This document shows, piece by piece, positions 32,080-41,234 of a DNA stretch of 44,850 nucleotides. Source of the DNA: JBEKYD01 sp049509915. Lineage in GTDB: Bacteria; Acidobacteriota; Terriglobia; Bryobacterales; Bryobacteraceae. Positions within the stretch are counted from its first letter, which is position 1. Every line of letters begins with the position of its first letter. Both the position numbers and the translations under genes were made by a program. The DNA lies in contig JBEKZL010000022.1 of assembly GCA_049509915.1 (NCBI GenBank), positions 1 to 44,850 on the forward strand. Direction: 5' to 3'. The notes below the pieces were generated by a model. It worked only from the letters and a program-made list of their open reading frames with translations. It was not told where the DNA came from and did not search any database.

Positions 32080-33246
32080 ATGGATTCGGAAATCATGCGT
32101 CGGTTTAAGCAGGCGGCAGGCTTGACGGCGGTAGCGCTTTCGCTTGCGTTGGGCGGTAGCGGGCCTGTTTGGGGCCAGAACCCGGAGCCGGTCGCGCCTT
32201 CGCCCGAACAAACCCTGACCGCCGAGCAACTCGGCGACCTGGTGGCGCCCATCGCCCTTTATCCCGATCCGCTGCTCGGCCAGATTCTGGTGGCATGTAC
32301 CTACCCGCTCGAGGTGGTGGAGGCCGGGCAGTGGCTGCAGAAAAATCCGGGGCTCACCGGAACTGCGCTCACCGAAGCCGCGCAACAGCAGAATTGGGAC
32401 CCCAGCGTCCAGGCATTGGTGGTATTTCCCGACGTGGTCAAGCTATTGACAGCCGACGTCACCTGGACGACCAATCTGGGTAACGCTTTTCTTTCCCAGC
32501 AAAGCGAGGTGATGGCGGCGATTCAGACCATGCGCCAGCGCGCCCAACAGAACGGGAAGCTGGCGCCCAACCCCGAGGAAACTGTAACCACGACGGAGCA
32601 GGACGGCCAGACCGCCATCAATATCGAACCCGCCAATCCGGATATGATGTACGTGCCGGAGTACGACCCCGCCTGGATTTGGGGACCGGCCCTATATTAT
32701 CCTTACCCGGCGTGGTACTGGCCGGGGCCTTCCATCGTCGTGGGCGGGCTGGGTTTTGGCTTCTACCCGGGCATCAACGTAGGGTTCTTTTTCGGCGGCG
32801 GCTGGGGCGGCTGGGGCGCGTGGGGATGGCATCCGGCGTGGGGCGCACGCGGCATCGTCGTCAACAACACTTTTATTCACCGCTATAACTTGAACACGTC
32901 CGGGTTAGGCAGCCTCCGCGGAACTTCGGTATGGGCCCACGACCCAGTCCACCGCCAGGGAGTCCCGTACTCCAGCGCGGCGCTTAACAGTCAGTACCGG
33001 CAGGACGTTAGCCGCAACCTTACGGTTCGCCCCGGAAGCGGCGAATTCGAAAGACAACCGGTCGAACACATGGGAAGCCGCAACATCCCGGCCAGCGCGC
33101 CGCCGGCCCGTAGCGGCAGCGCTTTCTCCGGCGCGGAGAACGGACGCGAAGCGAAATCGTACGCCGATCACGGCTTCTCGAGCATGGGTCCGGCCCGCAG
33201 CGCGCCAGCCCGTTCCGGCGGCGGGGGTGGGGGGAGGAGGCGCTGA
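32080..33246 (+). CDS. DUF3300 exported protein with aromatic/Gly-rich middle
   Basis: This is a 388-residue exported protein. A signal peptide (about 8-32, ending VWGQ) is followed by the DUF3300 start LTAEQLGDLVAPIALYPDPLLGQILVACTYPLEVVEAGQWLQ, then NWDPSVQALVVFPDVVKLL and NPDMMYVPEYDPAWIWG. The middle is extraordinarily Trp/Tyr/Gly/Pro-rich (YPYPAWYWPGP; GWGGWGAWGWHPAWG), and the C-terminus is Ser/Arg/Gly-rich and probably disordered. The function of DUF3300 is unknown. ATG 32080 was chosen over GTG 32074 because GGGAGG sits 6 nt before it. It is followed after 3 bp by the DUF2950 gene, a common pairing in acidobacteria and proteobacteria. Confidence 0.87.
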   Translation: MDSEIMRRFKQAAGLTAVALSLALGGSGPVWGQNPEPVAPSPEQTLTAEQLGDLVAPIALYPDPLLGQILVACTYPLEVVEAGQWLQKNPGLTGTALTEAAQQQNWDPSVQALVVFPDVVKLLTADVTWTTNLGNAFLSQQSEVMAAIQTMRQRAQQNGKLAPNPEETVTTTEQDGQTAINIEPANPDMMYVPEYDPAWIWGPALYYPYPAWYWPGPSIVVGGLGFGFYPGINVGFFFGGGWGGWGAWGWHPAWGARGIVVNNTFIHRYNLNTSGLGSLRGTSVWAHDPVHRQGVPYSSAALNSQYRQDVSRNLTVRPGSGEFERQPVEHMGSRNIPASAPPARSGSAFSGAENGREAKSYADHGFSSMGPARSAPARSGGGGGGRRR

Positions 33247-33249
33247 GCC

Positions 33250-34137
33250 ATGACCAGGAACCTACCCCAGTTGACCCTGGCGCTCTTGGTAGCGGCGATT
33301 CCCCTGGCGGCGCAAACGCCCTTCCCCAACCCCCAGGCCGCTGCCAGAGCGCTGGTCTCGGCCGCCGAATTGAACGACACCGGCGCCCTGATGAAGCTGT
33401 TCGGCCCCGAGGGTAAACCTATCGTCGATTCCGGCGACGCGGCCGAAGACCGCGCCCTGCGCCTCCAGTTCGCCAAGCTGGCGCAGGAAAAACTGCAGGT
33501 TGTCGAGCGCGATTCCAGCCACGCCACCTTGCTGGTCGGTAACGCCGAATGGCCATTTCCGGTGCCGCTGGCGCTGGCCAAAGGCGAGTGGCGTTTCGAT
33601 ACCCCGACGGGCAAGACGGAAGTGCTGGCCCGCCGCATCGGGCGCAACGAAATCAATGCCGTGGAAGTCTGCCGCGGTTATGTCGAAGCGCAGATGCAGT
33701 ATGCATCGGCCGACCGCGACGCCAACGGCGTGCTCGAATACGCCCAGAAGATCGTCAGCTCGCCGGCGAAAAAGGATGGCCTCTATTGGGACGCCGAATC
33801 TCCGCTGGTGCCCAAGGCTTTTTCCGACGCAGCCGCCGCCATGGGCGAGGCGCGCAAACCCGCCCCCTACCACGGCTACTACTTCCGCATTCTGAAAGCG
33901 CAGGGCCCGGACGCCGAGGGCGGCGCGCTGGATTACATGGTGAAGGGCAAAATGATCGGCGGTTTCGCCCTGATCGCCTGGCCCGCCGATTACGGCGCCA
34001 GCGGCATCAAGAGCTTTCTGGTCAACCACAAGGGCATCGTTTATGAAAAGGATCTGGGCGCTTCCACCGCCGCCCTGGCGCGCCAGACGACTCGCTTCGA
34101 TCCCGATAAGACCTGGAAGCCGGTTACACTGGAATGA
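33250..34137 (+). CDS. DUF2950 exported protein
   Basis: This is a 295-residue protein with a signal peptide (LTLALLVAAIPLAAQ). The family pattern is clear: FPNPQAAARALVSAAELNDTGALMKLFGPEGKPIVDSGD, then GEWRFDTPTGKTEVLARRIGRNEINAVEVCRGYVEAQMQYA. The DUF2950 C-terminal core follows: PYHGYYFRILKAQGPDAEGGALDYMVKGKMIGGFALIAWPADYGASGIKSFLVNHKGIVYEKDLG. The function is unknown; it is probably a periplasmic partner of the DUF3300 protein upstream. Its stop (TGA 34135-34137) overlaps the start of the UxaA N-domain gene (ATG 34134). Confidence 0.9.
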   Translation: MTRNLPQLTLALLVAAIPLAAQTPFPNPQAAARALVSAAELNDTGALMKLFGPEGKPIVDSGDAAEDRALRLQFAKLAQEKLQVVERDSSHATLLVGNAEWPFPVPLALAKGEWRFDTPTGKTEVLARRIGRNEINAVEVCRGYVEAQMQYASADRDANGVLEYAQKIVSSPAKKDGLYWDAESPLVPKAFSDAAAAMGEARKPAPYHGYYFRILKAQGPDAEGGALDYMVKGKMIGGFALIAWPADYGASGIKSFLVNHKGIVYEKDLGASTAALARQTTRFDPDKTWKPVTLE

Positions 34138-34463
34138 TGGCTAAGGCGTTTCAGGTGAAGGCTGAGGACAACGTCGCCACGCTGCTCGAAGACGGCGCGG
34201 CCGGTGGCGCTATCGAGGTGCTGGGGGCCGCGCCCGCGGTTGTTGAACTGAGCGAGCCGGTGGTGCTGGGTCACAAAGTAGCCTTGCGCAAGATCCCGGC
34301 CGGCGATGCGGTGGTCAAGTTCGGCGTGCCGATCGGCGTCGCTACCCGTCCTATCCATCCCGGCCAGTGGGTCCATTTGCAGAATTGCGCCAGCCCTTTG
34401 GACGAGCGCTCCTCCACCCTCGACGTCGCGACCGGCGCCACTACGGACATGGCTTATGACTGA
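34134..34463 (+). CDS. UxaA-type dehydratase small (SAF-domain) subunit
   Basis: This is a 109-residue protein equal to the N-terminal SAF domain of altronate/galactarate-type dehydratases. VVLGHKVALRKIPAGDAVVKFGVPIGVATRPIHPGQWVHLQN is the conserved core. Two ATGs (34134 and 34137) are possible; the first overlaps the DUF2950 stop. It overlaps the large subunit by 8 bp, so the enzyme is encoded as a split pair, while E. coli UxaA is a single chain. The substrate, a sugar acid such as altronate or galactarate, is inferred from family only. Confidence 0.86.
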   Translation: MMAKAFQVKAEDNVATLLEDGAAGGAIEVLGAAPAVVELSEPVVLGHKVALRKIPAGDAVVKFGVPIGVATRPIHPGQWVHLQNCASPLDERSSTLDVATGATTDMAYD

Positions 34464-35673
34464 TCTCTTACCGATCGAGCCCGTCTGGCAGGGCTACCTG
34501 CGCCAGGACGGCCGCAAGGGCATTCGCAACCTGGTACTGGTAGTTTATACGGTGGAATGCGCCAGCCACGTGGCCAAGGAGATCGCGCGCGGCGAGGAAG
34601 ATGCCCACGTCATCGGCTTTCCCGGGTGCTACGACAACGCCTTCGCCATCCGCCTGATGCTCGCCTTGGCCCGCCATCCCAACGTGGGAGCGGTGCTGGC
34701 CGTCGGCCTCGGCTGCGAGTACACCCAGCCCAAGCGTCTGGCCGAAGCGGTCCAACAGACCAATCGCCCGGCTGAGTGGTTCTACATCCAGGAAAACGGC
34801 GGCACGCTCAGCTCCATCGCCCGCGGCAAGCAGGCTCTGGAGCGCATGCGCCGGCAAATCGCCGCCGTGCCCCGCGTTCCCATGGGCCTGGCCGACCTCA
34901 CCGTGGGCGCGGAATGCGGCGGCTCCGACGGCACCTCCGGCCTGGCCGGCAATCCCGCAGTGGGCGCCTTTTTCGACCTTCTGGTGGATCGCGGCGGCCG
35001 CGCCATCTTCGAAGAGACCGTGGAGATGATCGGCCTCGGCGCCATCATGGAGGCCCGCGCCGCCAACCCGGAAGCCCGAAAACAGCTTGTCCACGCCTAC
35101 CAGAAAGCCGAGCGCTATTGCCGCGAGGTGCGCCAGTATTCGATCGCGCCGGGCAATTTCGCCGGCGGCCTGACCACCATCGAAGAGAAAAGCATGGGCG
35201 CATTCGCCAAGAGCGGCACCCGTCCCATTCAGGGCGTCATCGAAGTGGCCCAGCAGCCGCCGCACCCCGGCCTCTGGCTGCTCGACAGCGTCCCCGATCC
35301 GCATTTCATGCAGTTCGGCTACACCAACCCCAACGATACCGAGGGGATCATGGACCTGGTCGCCGCCGGCTCGCAGGTGATTCTGTTTGTGACCGGCCGC
35401 GGCAGCGTGATCGGCAGCGCCATCGCCCCGCTCATCAAGATCACCGGCAATTACAGCACCTACCGGCGCATGTCGGGGGACATGGATTTCAACGCCGGCC
35501 GCATACTGACGGGGGAGATTTCGCTCGACAATGCCGCCCGCGAGCTTTGCGATCTGGTGGTTGGCGTGGCCTCGGGCAGCGCCAGCAAACCCGAATCGCT
35601 GGGCCACCGCGAATACTTCATCATGTACAAGCACCAGGACACGCCGGCGCTCGAAGCCGGCTGCCGGGCGTAA
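34456..35673 (+). CDS. UxaA-type sugar-acid dehydratase large subunit
   Basis: This is a 405-residue iron-dependent lyase subunit that dehydrates a sugar acid to a 2-keto-3-deoxy acid. The motifs are GRKGIRNLVLVVYTVECASHVAKEI, a GCEYTQPKRL loop, TVGAECGGSDGTSGLAGNPAVG (the family's CGGSD metal and substrate site) and EETVEMIG. NYSTYRRMSGDMDFNAGRIL near the end is also typical. It follows the SAF-domain subunit with an 8-bp overlap. Nearby genes do not identify the substrate: there is no uronate isomerase or KDG kinase next to it. The start was set at ATG 34456, as the upstream extension is out of family. Confidence 0.87.
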   Translation: MTDLLPIEPVWQGYLRQDGRKGIRNLVLVVYTVECASHVAKEIARGEEDAHVIGFPGCYDNAFAIRLMLALARHPNVGAVLAVGLGCEYTQPKRLAEAVQQTNRPAEWFYIQENGGTLSSIARGKQALERMRRQIAAVPRVPMGLADLTVGAECGGSDGTSGLAGNPAVGAFFDLLVDRGGRAIFEETVEMIGLGAIMEARAANPEARKQLVHAYQKAERYCREVRQYSIAPGNFAGGLTTIEEKSMGAFAKSGTRPIQGVIEVAQQPPHPGLWLLDSVPDPHFMQFGYTNPNDTEGIMDLVAAGSQVILFVTGRGSVIGSAIAPLIKITGNYSTYRRMSGDMDFNAGRILTGEISLDNAARELCDLVVGVASGSASKPESLGHREYFIMYKHQDTPALEAGCRA

Positions 35674-35772
35674 GATTTCGCGCTTTTGGGCGCGGATCCG
35701 CAACGGGCGGCGCGTGTTACGCCCCCGATTGTTCTCCCCGACGGCTACTTACGATATGATTCTGAGGAAGCC

Positions 35773-37530
35773 ATGGTGGAGCAAATCGGCCGCTACAAAA
35801 TCAAAGGGCAATTGGGCAAGGGCGCGATGGGAGTGGTGTATCTGGCCGAAGATACGCTGCTGAACCGGAAGGCGGCCATCAAGACCGTGGAACTGGTTGA
35901 GGACGATGCCGCCCAGCGCGAGTTCCTTCGCAACCGCCTGCTGCGCGACGCGCGCGCCGCAGCCGGACTTTCGCACCCGAATATCGTCGCCGTCTTCGAC
36001 GTGTTCGAGCAAGGGAACTCGGCCTACCTGGTGCTGGAGTACGTATCCGGCGAAACTCTGGCGGCGACGCTCAATCGCACGCGGGTTGCCGACCCGGCTT
36101 TCACCGTCAAAGTGCTGCGGGCCATGGCGTCGGCTCTCGATTACACCCACGCGCGCGGCGTGGTGCATCGCGATATCAAGCCGGCCAACGTGATGATCGA
36201 CCTGGCCGGCACCCCTAAGATCATGGATTTCGGCATCGCCCGCATCGTCGATACCCGCACCACCACGCCCACCGGCATGGTGATGGGCACGGTCGAATAC
36301 ATGTCGCCGGAACAGGTGAAGGGCGAGCCAGTGGATGGACGCAGCGACCAGTTTGCCCTGGCCGCTGTGGCGTACCGTATGCTTGCCGGCGGGACCATGT
36401 TCGGCCAGCATTCGCTGGCGACGCTGGCGTATAAGACGGTGAACGAGCCGCCGCCGCCGCTGTGTACGCGCAACGCGCAGCTTCCTTCCGCGGTGGATGG
36501 GGTAATCTCGAGAGCCCTCGCCAAACAGCCGGGAGACCGTTACGCCACCTGCGGCGAGTTCGTCGAAGCCCTGGCCGCGGCTCTCATTGGGGCCGTTTCC
36601 GCCGTTCGGGAGCCGACCACGGTTCAGACTGTACCGCCCCCGGCGCCGACGTGGGCAGCGCCGGTTGCGGCCATCCCAGCGCCCATTCCGGCGAGAAAGA
36701 AAAGCCGCGCCGGGTTGGTGGTCCTGCTGGGTCTGGCCGCGGCCGTGATTCTGGCGGGCGGCGCCGCGATTTTCCGGCCCTGGGAAAAAGCTCCCGCCGA
36801 GCCAGCCCCGCTGGTGAAACCGGAGCCGGTCCGGAAGCCTCCCATGGAGGCCAAGCCGACTCGCCAGCCAGCCCCGAAGCCCGAATCCGCCAGCCAGCCT
36901 ATCGCCAAGCCGGCGCCCACTCCGCCAGAGCCGGCGCCGGCCTCCATGTCCGAAACACCCGAGGATTCCGCCGCGGATCGCGAAGTGGCGGACGCGCCGC
37001 CACCACCGAAGGTTCAACCGGCGGCCATGGCCGCTTACCGCCAAGGGCAGGAACTGGCGAAGTCGCACCAGTTTCCCCAGGCGATTGCGGCATTTTCCGA
37101 GGCACTGACGATTCACCCCGATTGGCCGAGCGCGGTCTTCGCACGCGCGCGCGCGTTCCAGCTATCAGGCCAGTGCGCCGAGGCGATTCGCGATTTCGAC
37201 CAGTTCCTGCGCGCCCGCCCGAAAGCCTACAACGCCTATACGGACCGCGGGCATTGCCTGGTGAAGTTGCAACAGGACGATCGCGCCCTGGCCGATTTCG
37301 AGCAGGCATTGGCCTTGAAGCCCGACCTCGCCGCTGCGCTCTACGGCAGAGGACTTGTCCACATGCACCGCGGCGGGCTCAGGAACGCGATCGCGGATTT
37401 CGACGCCGCCATCTTCATCTCACCCAGTTACGGGCTGGCCTTTCGAGCGCGCGGCAACGCTAAGCGCAAGTCGGGCGACGAGCGCGGCGCGCGGGCCGAC
37501 CTCGAACGCGCCCGCCAATTGGGGAAATAG
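35773..37530 (+). CDS. Membrane-anchored Ser/Thr protein kinase with C-terminal TPR repeats
   Basis: This is a 585-residue eukaryotic-like kinase. The glycine-rich loop GQLGKGAMGVVYLAED (13-27), Lys37 in AAIK, HRDIKPAN with catalytic Asp134, DFG (152-154) and the activation segment TPTGMVMGTVEYMSPEQ are intact. The kinase domain ends near residue 270. A Pro-rich stretch leads to one membrane helix (about 314-334), then a second Pro/Glu/Ala-rich spacer and roughly four TPR units (about 445-585). The latter includes GQELAKSHQFPQAIAAFSEALTIHPDWPSA and DRALADFEQALALKPDLAAALYGRG. The kinase faces the cytoplasm and the TPRs the periplasm. GAGGAAGCC precedes ATG 35773. The substrate is unknown. Confidence 0.92.
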   Translation: MVEQIGRYKIKGQLGKGAMGVVYLAEDTLLNRKAAIKTVELVEDDAAQREFLRNRLLRDARAAAGLSHPNIVAVFDVFEQGNSAYLVLEYVSGETLAATLNRTRVADPAFTVKVLRAMASALDYTHARGVVHRDIKPANVMIDLAGTPKIMDFGIARIVDTRTTTPTGMVMGTVEYMSPEQVKGEPVDGRSDQFALAAVAYRMLAGGTMFGQHSLATLAYKTVNEPPPPLCTRNAQLPSAVDGVISRALAKQPGDRYATCGEFVEALAAALIGAVSAVREPTTVQTVPPPAPTWAAPVAAIPAPIPARKKSRAGLVVLLGLAAAVILAGGAAIFRPWEKAPAEPAPLVKPEPVRKPPMEAKPTRQPAPKPESASQPIAKPAPTPPEPAPASMSETPEDSAADREVADAPPPPKVQPAAMAAYRQGQELAKSHQFPQAIAAFSEALTIHPDWPSAVFARARAFQLSGQCAEAIRDFDQFLRARPKAYNAYTDRGHCLVKLQQDDRALADFEQALALKPDLAAALYGRGLVHMHRGGLRNAIADFDAAIFISPSYGLAFRARGNAKRKSGDERGARADLERARQLGK

Positions 37531-37567
37531 GCGAGCCCAGCCTGAGGACTCCCGATCTGGCCCAGAG

Positions 37568-37656
37568 GTGGGACAGACGATCGTTTTCTGGTCGTCTGTC
37601 AGTCCGTTACGGCCTGGCGAGGCCGACAGACCACGAAAGGCGATGGTCTGTCCCAC
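37568..37656. repeat. Nested double-hairpin palindrome
   Basis: The outer arms GTGGGACAGAC (37568-37578) and GTCTGTCCCAC (37646-37656) are perfect 11-bp complements. Within them are two separate hairpins. GACAGACGA/TCGTCTGTC (37572-37580, 37592-37600) has an 11-nt loop. GACAGACCA/TGGTCTGTC (37625-37633, 37644-37652) has a 10-nt loop. It could fold either way. The 179-bp gap between the kinases has no gene. Confidence 0.7.
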
Positions 37657-37709
37657 GGGCAACCTCGTCAGGACCTAACGAAAATCGCGAATGCGGCCGA
37701 TAAGGCAAT

Positions 37710-39500
37710 ATGGTGGCGAATCCTGACGACAGCCCGACCCTGGAACTCCGGCTGTTTCGCGAGTTGGCGCAACGGTTGGTTTGGAGCGGCTTGGTTTTTG
37801 CCGTGTTCGCGGGTTTATTTTCGCTCAGCCTTCACGCGGGAGTGCGAACGGTCGCGCTCGGATGGTCGGGTCTGCTCGGGGTGCTGGGAGCGATGCGGAC
37901 GCTGCTGGCCAGGCGAGTGATTCACCTGCCGGAGATTGGACCTAACGGCGGGCGGCTGATTCAGGTGGCGGGAGTTCAGAGCCTGGCATTCGGAGTGTTT
38001 GTAGCTTATGCGGCATGGAATGTTAGAGGGCTGGTCATCCTCGAGTGCCTGCTATTGGTGGGCGTCACCGGGATCTCGAGCGGCAGTGTCAGCGTGTTTG
38101 CCGCATTTCCACATCTGAACCGGTTGAATATGGGCGCCCAAGTGCTGCCGGTGTATATCTGGTCCTTGTATGCCATGCCTCGTTACGGCTGGCTGCTGGT
38201 GGCCTTCGCGGTCATCCACGCGGCGACGATGTACCAAATGATCCGGGTAAACGGCGAGCGCATCCGCCAGATGTTCTTGGCTCAGATGGCGCTGGAGGCA
38301 CAACGCGAAGACCTGCGCCGGGCCCGCGACGCGGCCGAGCAGGCTTCTTCGGCGAAGATGCGTTTTCTGGCGAATATGAGCCATGAGATTCGGACGCCGC
38401 TGAACGGCATCATCGGGCTCGCGGAGATTCTCGACGCCGCAACCCTGGCGCCGGAGCACCACGAACTGCTCGCCGATATCGGCCGGAGCGGAGACCATCT
38501 GTTATCGATCCTAAATGACATTCTGGACATGGCCAAAGTCAGCTCCGGCAATCTGTCGATCGAGCGAACGTGTTTCGATCTTTCGCGGCTGACTCGCGAG
38601 ATTGCCTCTCCCGCGGCGGCCCAGGCCGAAGCGCGGCAACTCCGCTTTGTACTGCGATTGGCGCCGGATTTGCCCCGGCACGTCGATGGAGATCCGGTCC
38701 GCATCCGGCAGGTCGTCTCGAATCTGGTCACCAATGCGGTCAAGTTCACACCCACCGGAGAGGTTAGGCTGGCGGTGACAACGCCCCGCCAGGGCTGGGT
38801 CCGTTTCGAGGTTTCCGATACGGGTATCGGGCTGTCGCCGGAACAGACGACGGGTCTTTTCCAGGAGTTTCATCAAGTGGATTCGTCCACCACCCGCAAG
38901 TTTGGCGGCACGGGACTTGGCCTGGCGATTTCCCACCAATTGACGAAGCTGATGGGAGGACGGCTGTGGGTGGAGAGCCGCCTCGGGGAGGGTTCGACCT
39001 TTCAGGTGGAACTACCGCTGGCCGCGGCCGAGAACAAGTCCACCAACATCTCCACGGCAACACCTTCGGTACCGGCCCTGTTGCCAGGACTGCGCGTGCT
39101 AGTGGTGGAGGACAATCCAGTCAACCAGAAAGTCACCTTCGGTATAGCGTCCCAGGCTGGCGCGGTAGTCGATATCGCCGAAAACGGGCGAGAAGCGGTC
39201 GAGCGTCATTGTGCCGCTCCCTACGACATAATCCTGATGGACTGCGAGATGCCAGAGCTCGACGGTTACCAGGCCACCGCCTTGATTCGCGCCTTGTCCG
39301 GCAAGGCTTCCCTTGTCCGCATCATCGGCGTGACGGCCAATGCCTTCGCCGAGGACCGCGACCGCTGTATCCGCGCCGGAATGAATGGATATGTGGCGAA
39401 GCCGCTGACTCGCCGGCGCTTGCTGGAGGCGATGTCGCAGCCGGTCCTCGAAGAACGGGCGCCGAGGGCAATCTCGATTGCCGGCACGCGGGCGAGGTGA
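37710..39500 (+). CDS. Hybrid sensor histidine kinase with membrane sensor and receiver domain
   Basis: This is a 596-residue sensor. About six membrane helices occupy residues 20-176 (for example WSGLVFAVFAGLFSLSLHAG, LVILECLLLVGVTGISSGSVSVF). A short coiled coil follows, then the HisKA motif FLANMSHEIRTPLNGI with His225. The HATPase domain has VSNLVTNAVKFTPTG, DTGIGLS and KFGGTGLGLAIS. A C-terminal receiver holds VLVVEDNPVNQK, phospho-acceptor Asp511 in LMDCEMPELDGY, and a KPLTRRRLLEAM end. No output domain or response regulator gene is adjacent, so the signal must pass to a distant partner. AAGG precedes the ATG. The sensed signal is unknown. Confidence 0.92.
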   Translation: MVANPDDSPTLELRLFRELAQRLVWSGLVFAVFAGLFSLSLHAGVRTVALGWSGLLGVLGAMRTLLARRVIHLPEIGPNGGRLIQVAGVQSLAFGVFVAYAAWNVRGLVILECLLLVGVTGISSGSVSVFAAFPHLNRLNMGAQVLPVYIWSLYAMPRYGWLLVAFAVIHAATMYQMIRVNGERIRQMFLAQMALEAQREDLRRARDAAEQASSAKMRFLANMSHEIRTPLNGIIGLAEILDAATLAPEHHELLADIGRSGDHLLSILNDILDMAKVSSGNLSIERTCFDLSRLTREIASPAAAQAEARQLRFVLRLAPDLPRHVDGDPVRIRQVVSNLVTNAVKFTPTGEVRLAVTTPRQGWVRFEVSDTGIGLSPEQTTGLFQEFHQVDSSTTRKFGGTGLGLAISHQLTKLMGGRLWVESRLGEGSTFQVELPLAAAENKSTNISTATPSVPALLPGLRVLVVEDNPVNQKVTFGIASQAGAVVDIAENGREAVERHCAAPYDIILMDCEMPELDGYQATALIRALSGKASLVRIIGVTANAFAEDRDRCIRAGMNGYVAKPLTRRRLLEAMSQPVLEERAPRAISIAGTRAR

Positions 39501-39583
39501 CTCGGCCCCGCCGCCGTTGCTGACTAAGAAAGGGCGGTGAACCAGGCAAGCCCGCCGACTGTTTGAATGATAAAGTGTGCTTC

Positions 39584-41215
39584 ATGCGGAGGAGTGTGAA
39601 GTTGTCGGGCTTTCATCTGGTGGCAGCCTTGGCAGGGGCTCTGATGGCCGTGCCGGCGCCGGCCCAGAACGACCCGGACCTGAACCGGCCCGGCCGGCTG
39701 GAGTGGTTCCGCGATCAGGGTTTCGGCATGTTTATCCACTGGAGCATCGACTCCCAACTGGGTTCGGTCATCAGCCATTCCCTGGTGGGAGCTTCGCCCG
39801 ACTATCTCGACCGGTTCTTCAACGGCCTGCCGAAGACCTTCAACCCGCGCAAGTTCCATCCCGAGGATTGGGCCGTGCTGGCACAACTGGCGGGCATGCG
39901 CTACGTGGTTTTTACGGCCAAACACCATTCCGGTTTTTGCATGTTCGACACCGCCACGACGGAGTTCGGCATCATGCACACGCCCTTCCAGCGAGACATC
40001 GCCGCCGACGTGCTCAAGGCCTTTCGGGACCAGGGCCTGGCTGGCGGGCTTTACCTTTCGCCGGACGACTTTTGGTGGCTTTACAAGAACGGGAGGACGA
40101 TCCAGCGGGGCGTACCCGAGGTGCAACCGCGGAACAATCCGGGGCTGCTCGTCTACGACCGGGCGCAGGTCAGGGAGTTGATGAGCCGCTACGGTAAGCT
40201 GGACGTGGTTTTTTTTGACGGCGAAGCCCAGGGGTTGCGCGACGTGGCGTGGGAACTGCAGCCGGACGTCGTGGTGACGCGTGGGGCTCTCCAGACGCCG
40301 GAGCAGTATGTCCCCGGCGTGCCGCTCGAAGGCGCCTGGGAAGCGAACCTGACCATGGGTACGCAGTGGCAGTACAAGCCGACCAACGAGGTTTATAAGT
40401 CGGGCGGGCAACTGATCGCCACCCTGATTGAGACGCGGGCCAAGGGCGGCAATCTGCTGCTCAACGTAGGGCCGAAGCCCGACGGAGAATTGCCCATCGA
40501 GCAGGAGGAGCGCCTGCGGGAAGTGGCGCTGTGGATGTTCATCAACTCGGAGATGATCTACGGTGTACGTCCGTGGGTGGTGACCAACGAGAACGATTAT
40601 TGGTTCACCAGGAAAAGGGGCGAAGATACGCTCTACGTGGCCGTAGGGGAGCGATGGAAGTACGGCGCTTGGAAAGAGATCGTGCTCAAGACGGTACGGG
40701 CAAGCGCCGAAACCAAGGCGAGTGTGCTTTCGCAGAACGACAAGGTTCTGGAATACCAGCCCGGTGTGATACCGCAGACCACGTTTCGCCAGGCCGCCGA
40801 TGGGCTCCACGTCCGGGCGATGTTGGCGCAGCGCATTTACAACGACCGCAAATGGCCGGATCCGGTGGTCCTCAAACTTACGCACGTCCAGCCAGCCATC
40901 AAACCGCCGCGGGTGTCGACCGGTGAGCCACGCCCGAGCGCGACGGAGGGGGTGGCGACGCTCCACGGTGAAATTGACGATCTGGGCGACGCCACCGCCC
41001 TCGAAGCCGGGTTCGAATACCGTTCCGTTACCGGCATGGATGCCATGGAGCGGACAGGGGCGTGGACGGCGACCGCGCTGGTCAGGAGAACCGCCGCCGG
41101 CGCCTTTACCGAGACATTGAAAGGCCTCGCCCCCGGCACCTACGAAGTGCGCGCCGTGGTCAAGCACCCGCTGCTGACATTCTATGGAGGCGACAGAGCC
41201 CTGGTGGTGAAGTAG
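39584..41215 (+). CDS. GH29 alpha-L-fucosidase, exported
   Basis: This is a 543-residue glycoside hydrolase. A signal peptide (about 1-28, ending APAQ) precedes the barrel. RLEWFRDQGFGMFIHWSIDSQLGS and YVVFTAKHHSGFCMFDTATTEFGI are GH29 signatures, and KLDVVFFDGEAQ carries the likely nucleophile Asp212. TRAKGGNLLLNVGPKPDGELP marks the end of the catalytic domain. A C-terminal beta domain of about 150 residues follows. It would release alpha-L-fucose from glycans in the periplasm or outside. The start is uncertain: ATG 39584 gives a good signal peptide but no clear ribosome site, while GGAGGA just inside could serve a TTG or GTG a few codons on. Confidence 0.88.
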   Translation: MRRSVKLSGFHLVAALAGALMAVPAPAQNDPDLNRPGRLEWFRDQGFGMFIHWSIDSQLGSVISHSLVGASPDYLDRFFNGLPKTFNPRKFHPEDWAVLAQLAGMRYVVFTAKHHSGFCMFDTATTEFGIMHTPFQRDIAADVLKAFRDQGLAGGLYLSPDDFWWLYKNGRTIQRGVPEVQPRNNPGLLVYDRAQVRELMSRYGKLDVVFFDGEAQGLRDVAWELQPDVVVTRGALQTPEQYVPGVPLEGAWEANLTMGTQWQYKPTNEVYKSGGQLIATLIETRAKGGNLLLNVGPKPDGELPIEQEERLREVALWMFINSEMIYGVRPWVVTNENDYWFTRKRGEDTLYVAVGERWKYGAWKEIVLKTVRASAETKASVLSQNDKVLEYQPGVIPQTTFRQAADGLHVRAMLAQRIYNDRKWPDPVVLKLTHVQPAIKPPRVSTGEPRPSATEGVATLHGEIDDLGDATALEAGFEYRSVTGMDAMERTGAWTATALVRRTAAGAFTETLKGLAPGTYEVRAVVKHPLLTFYGGDRALVVK

Positions 41216-41234
41216 GCGTACCCGACGTATTTGC

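Noticed and set aside
39524..41167. A 547-codon open frame antisense to the fucosidase gene
   Set aside because: It lacks family motifs and has the His/Arg/Gly-rich make-up of high-GC antisense frames. The plus strand carries clear GH29 motifs.
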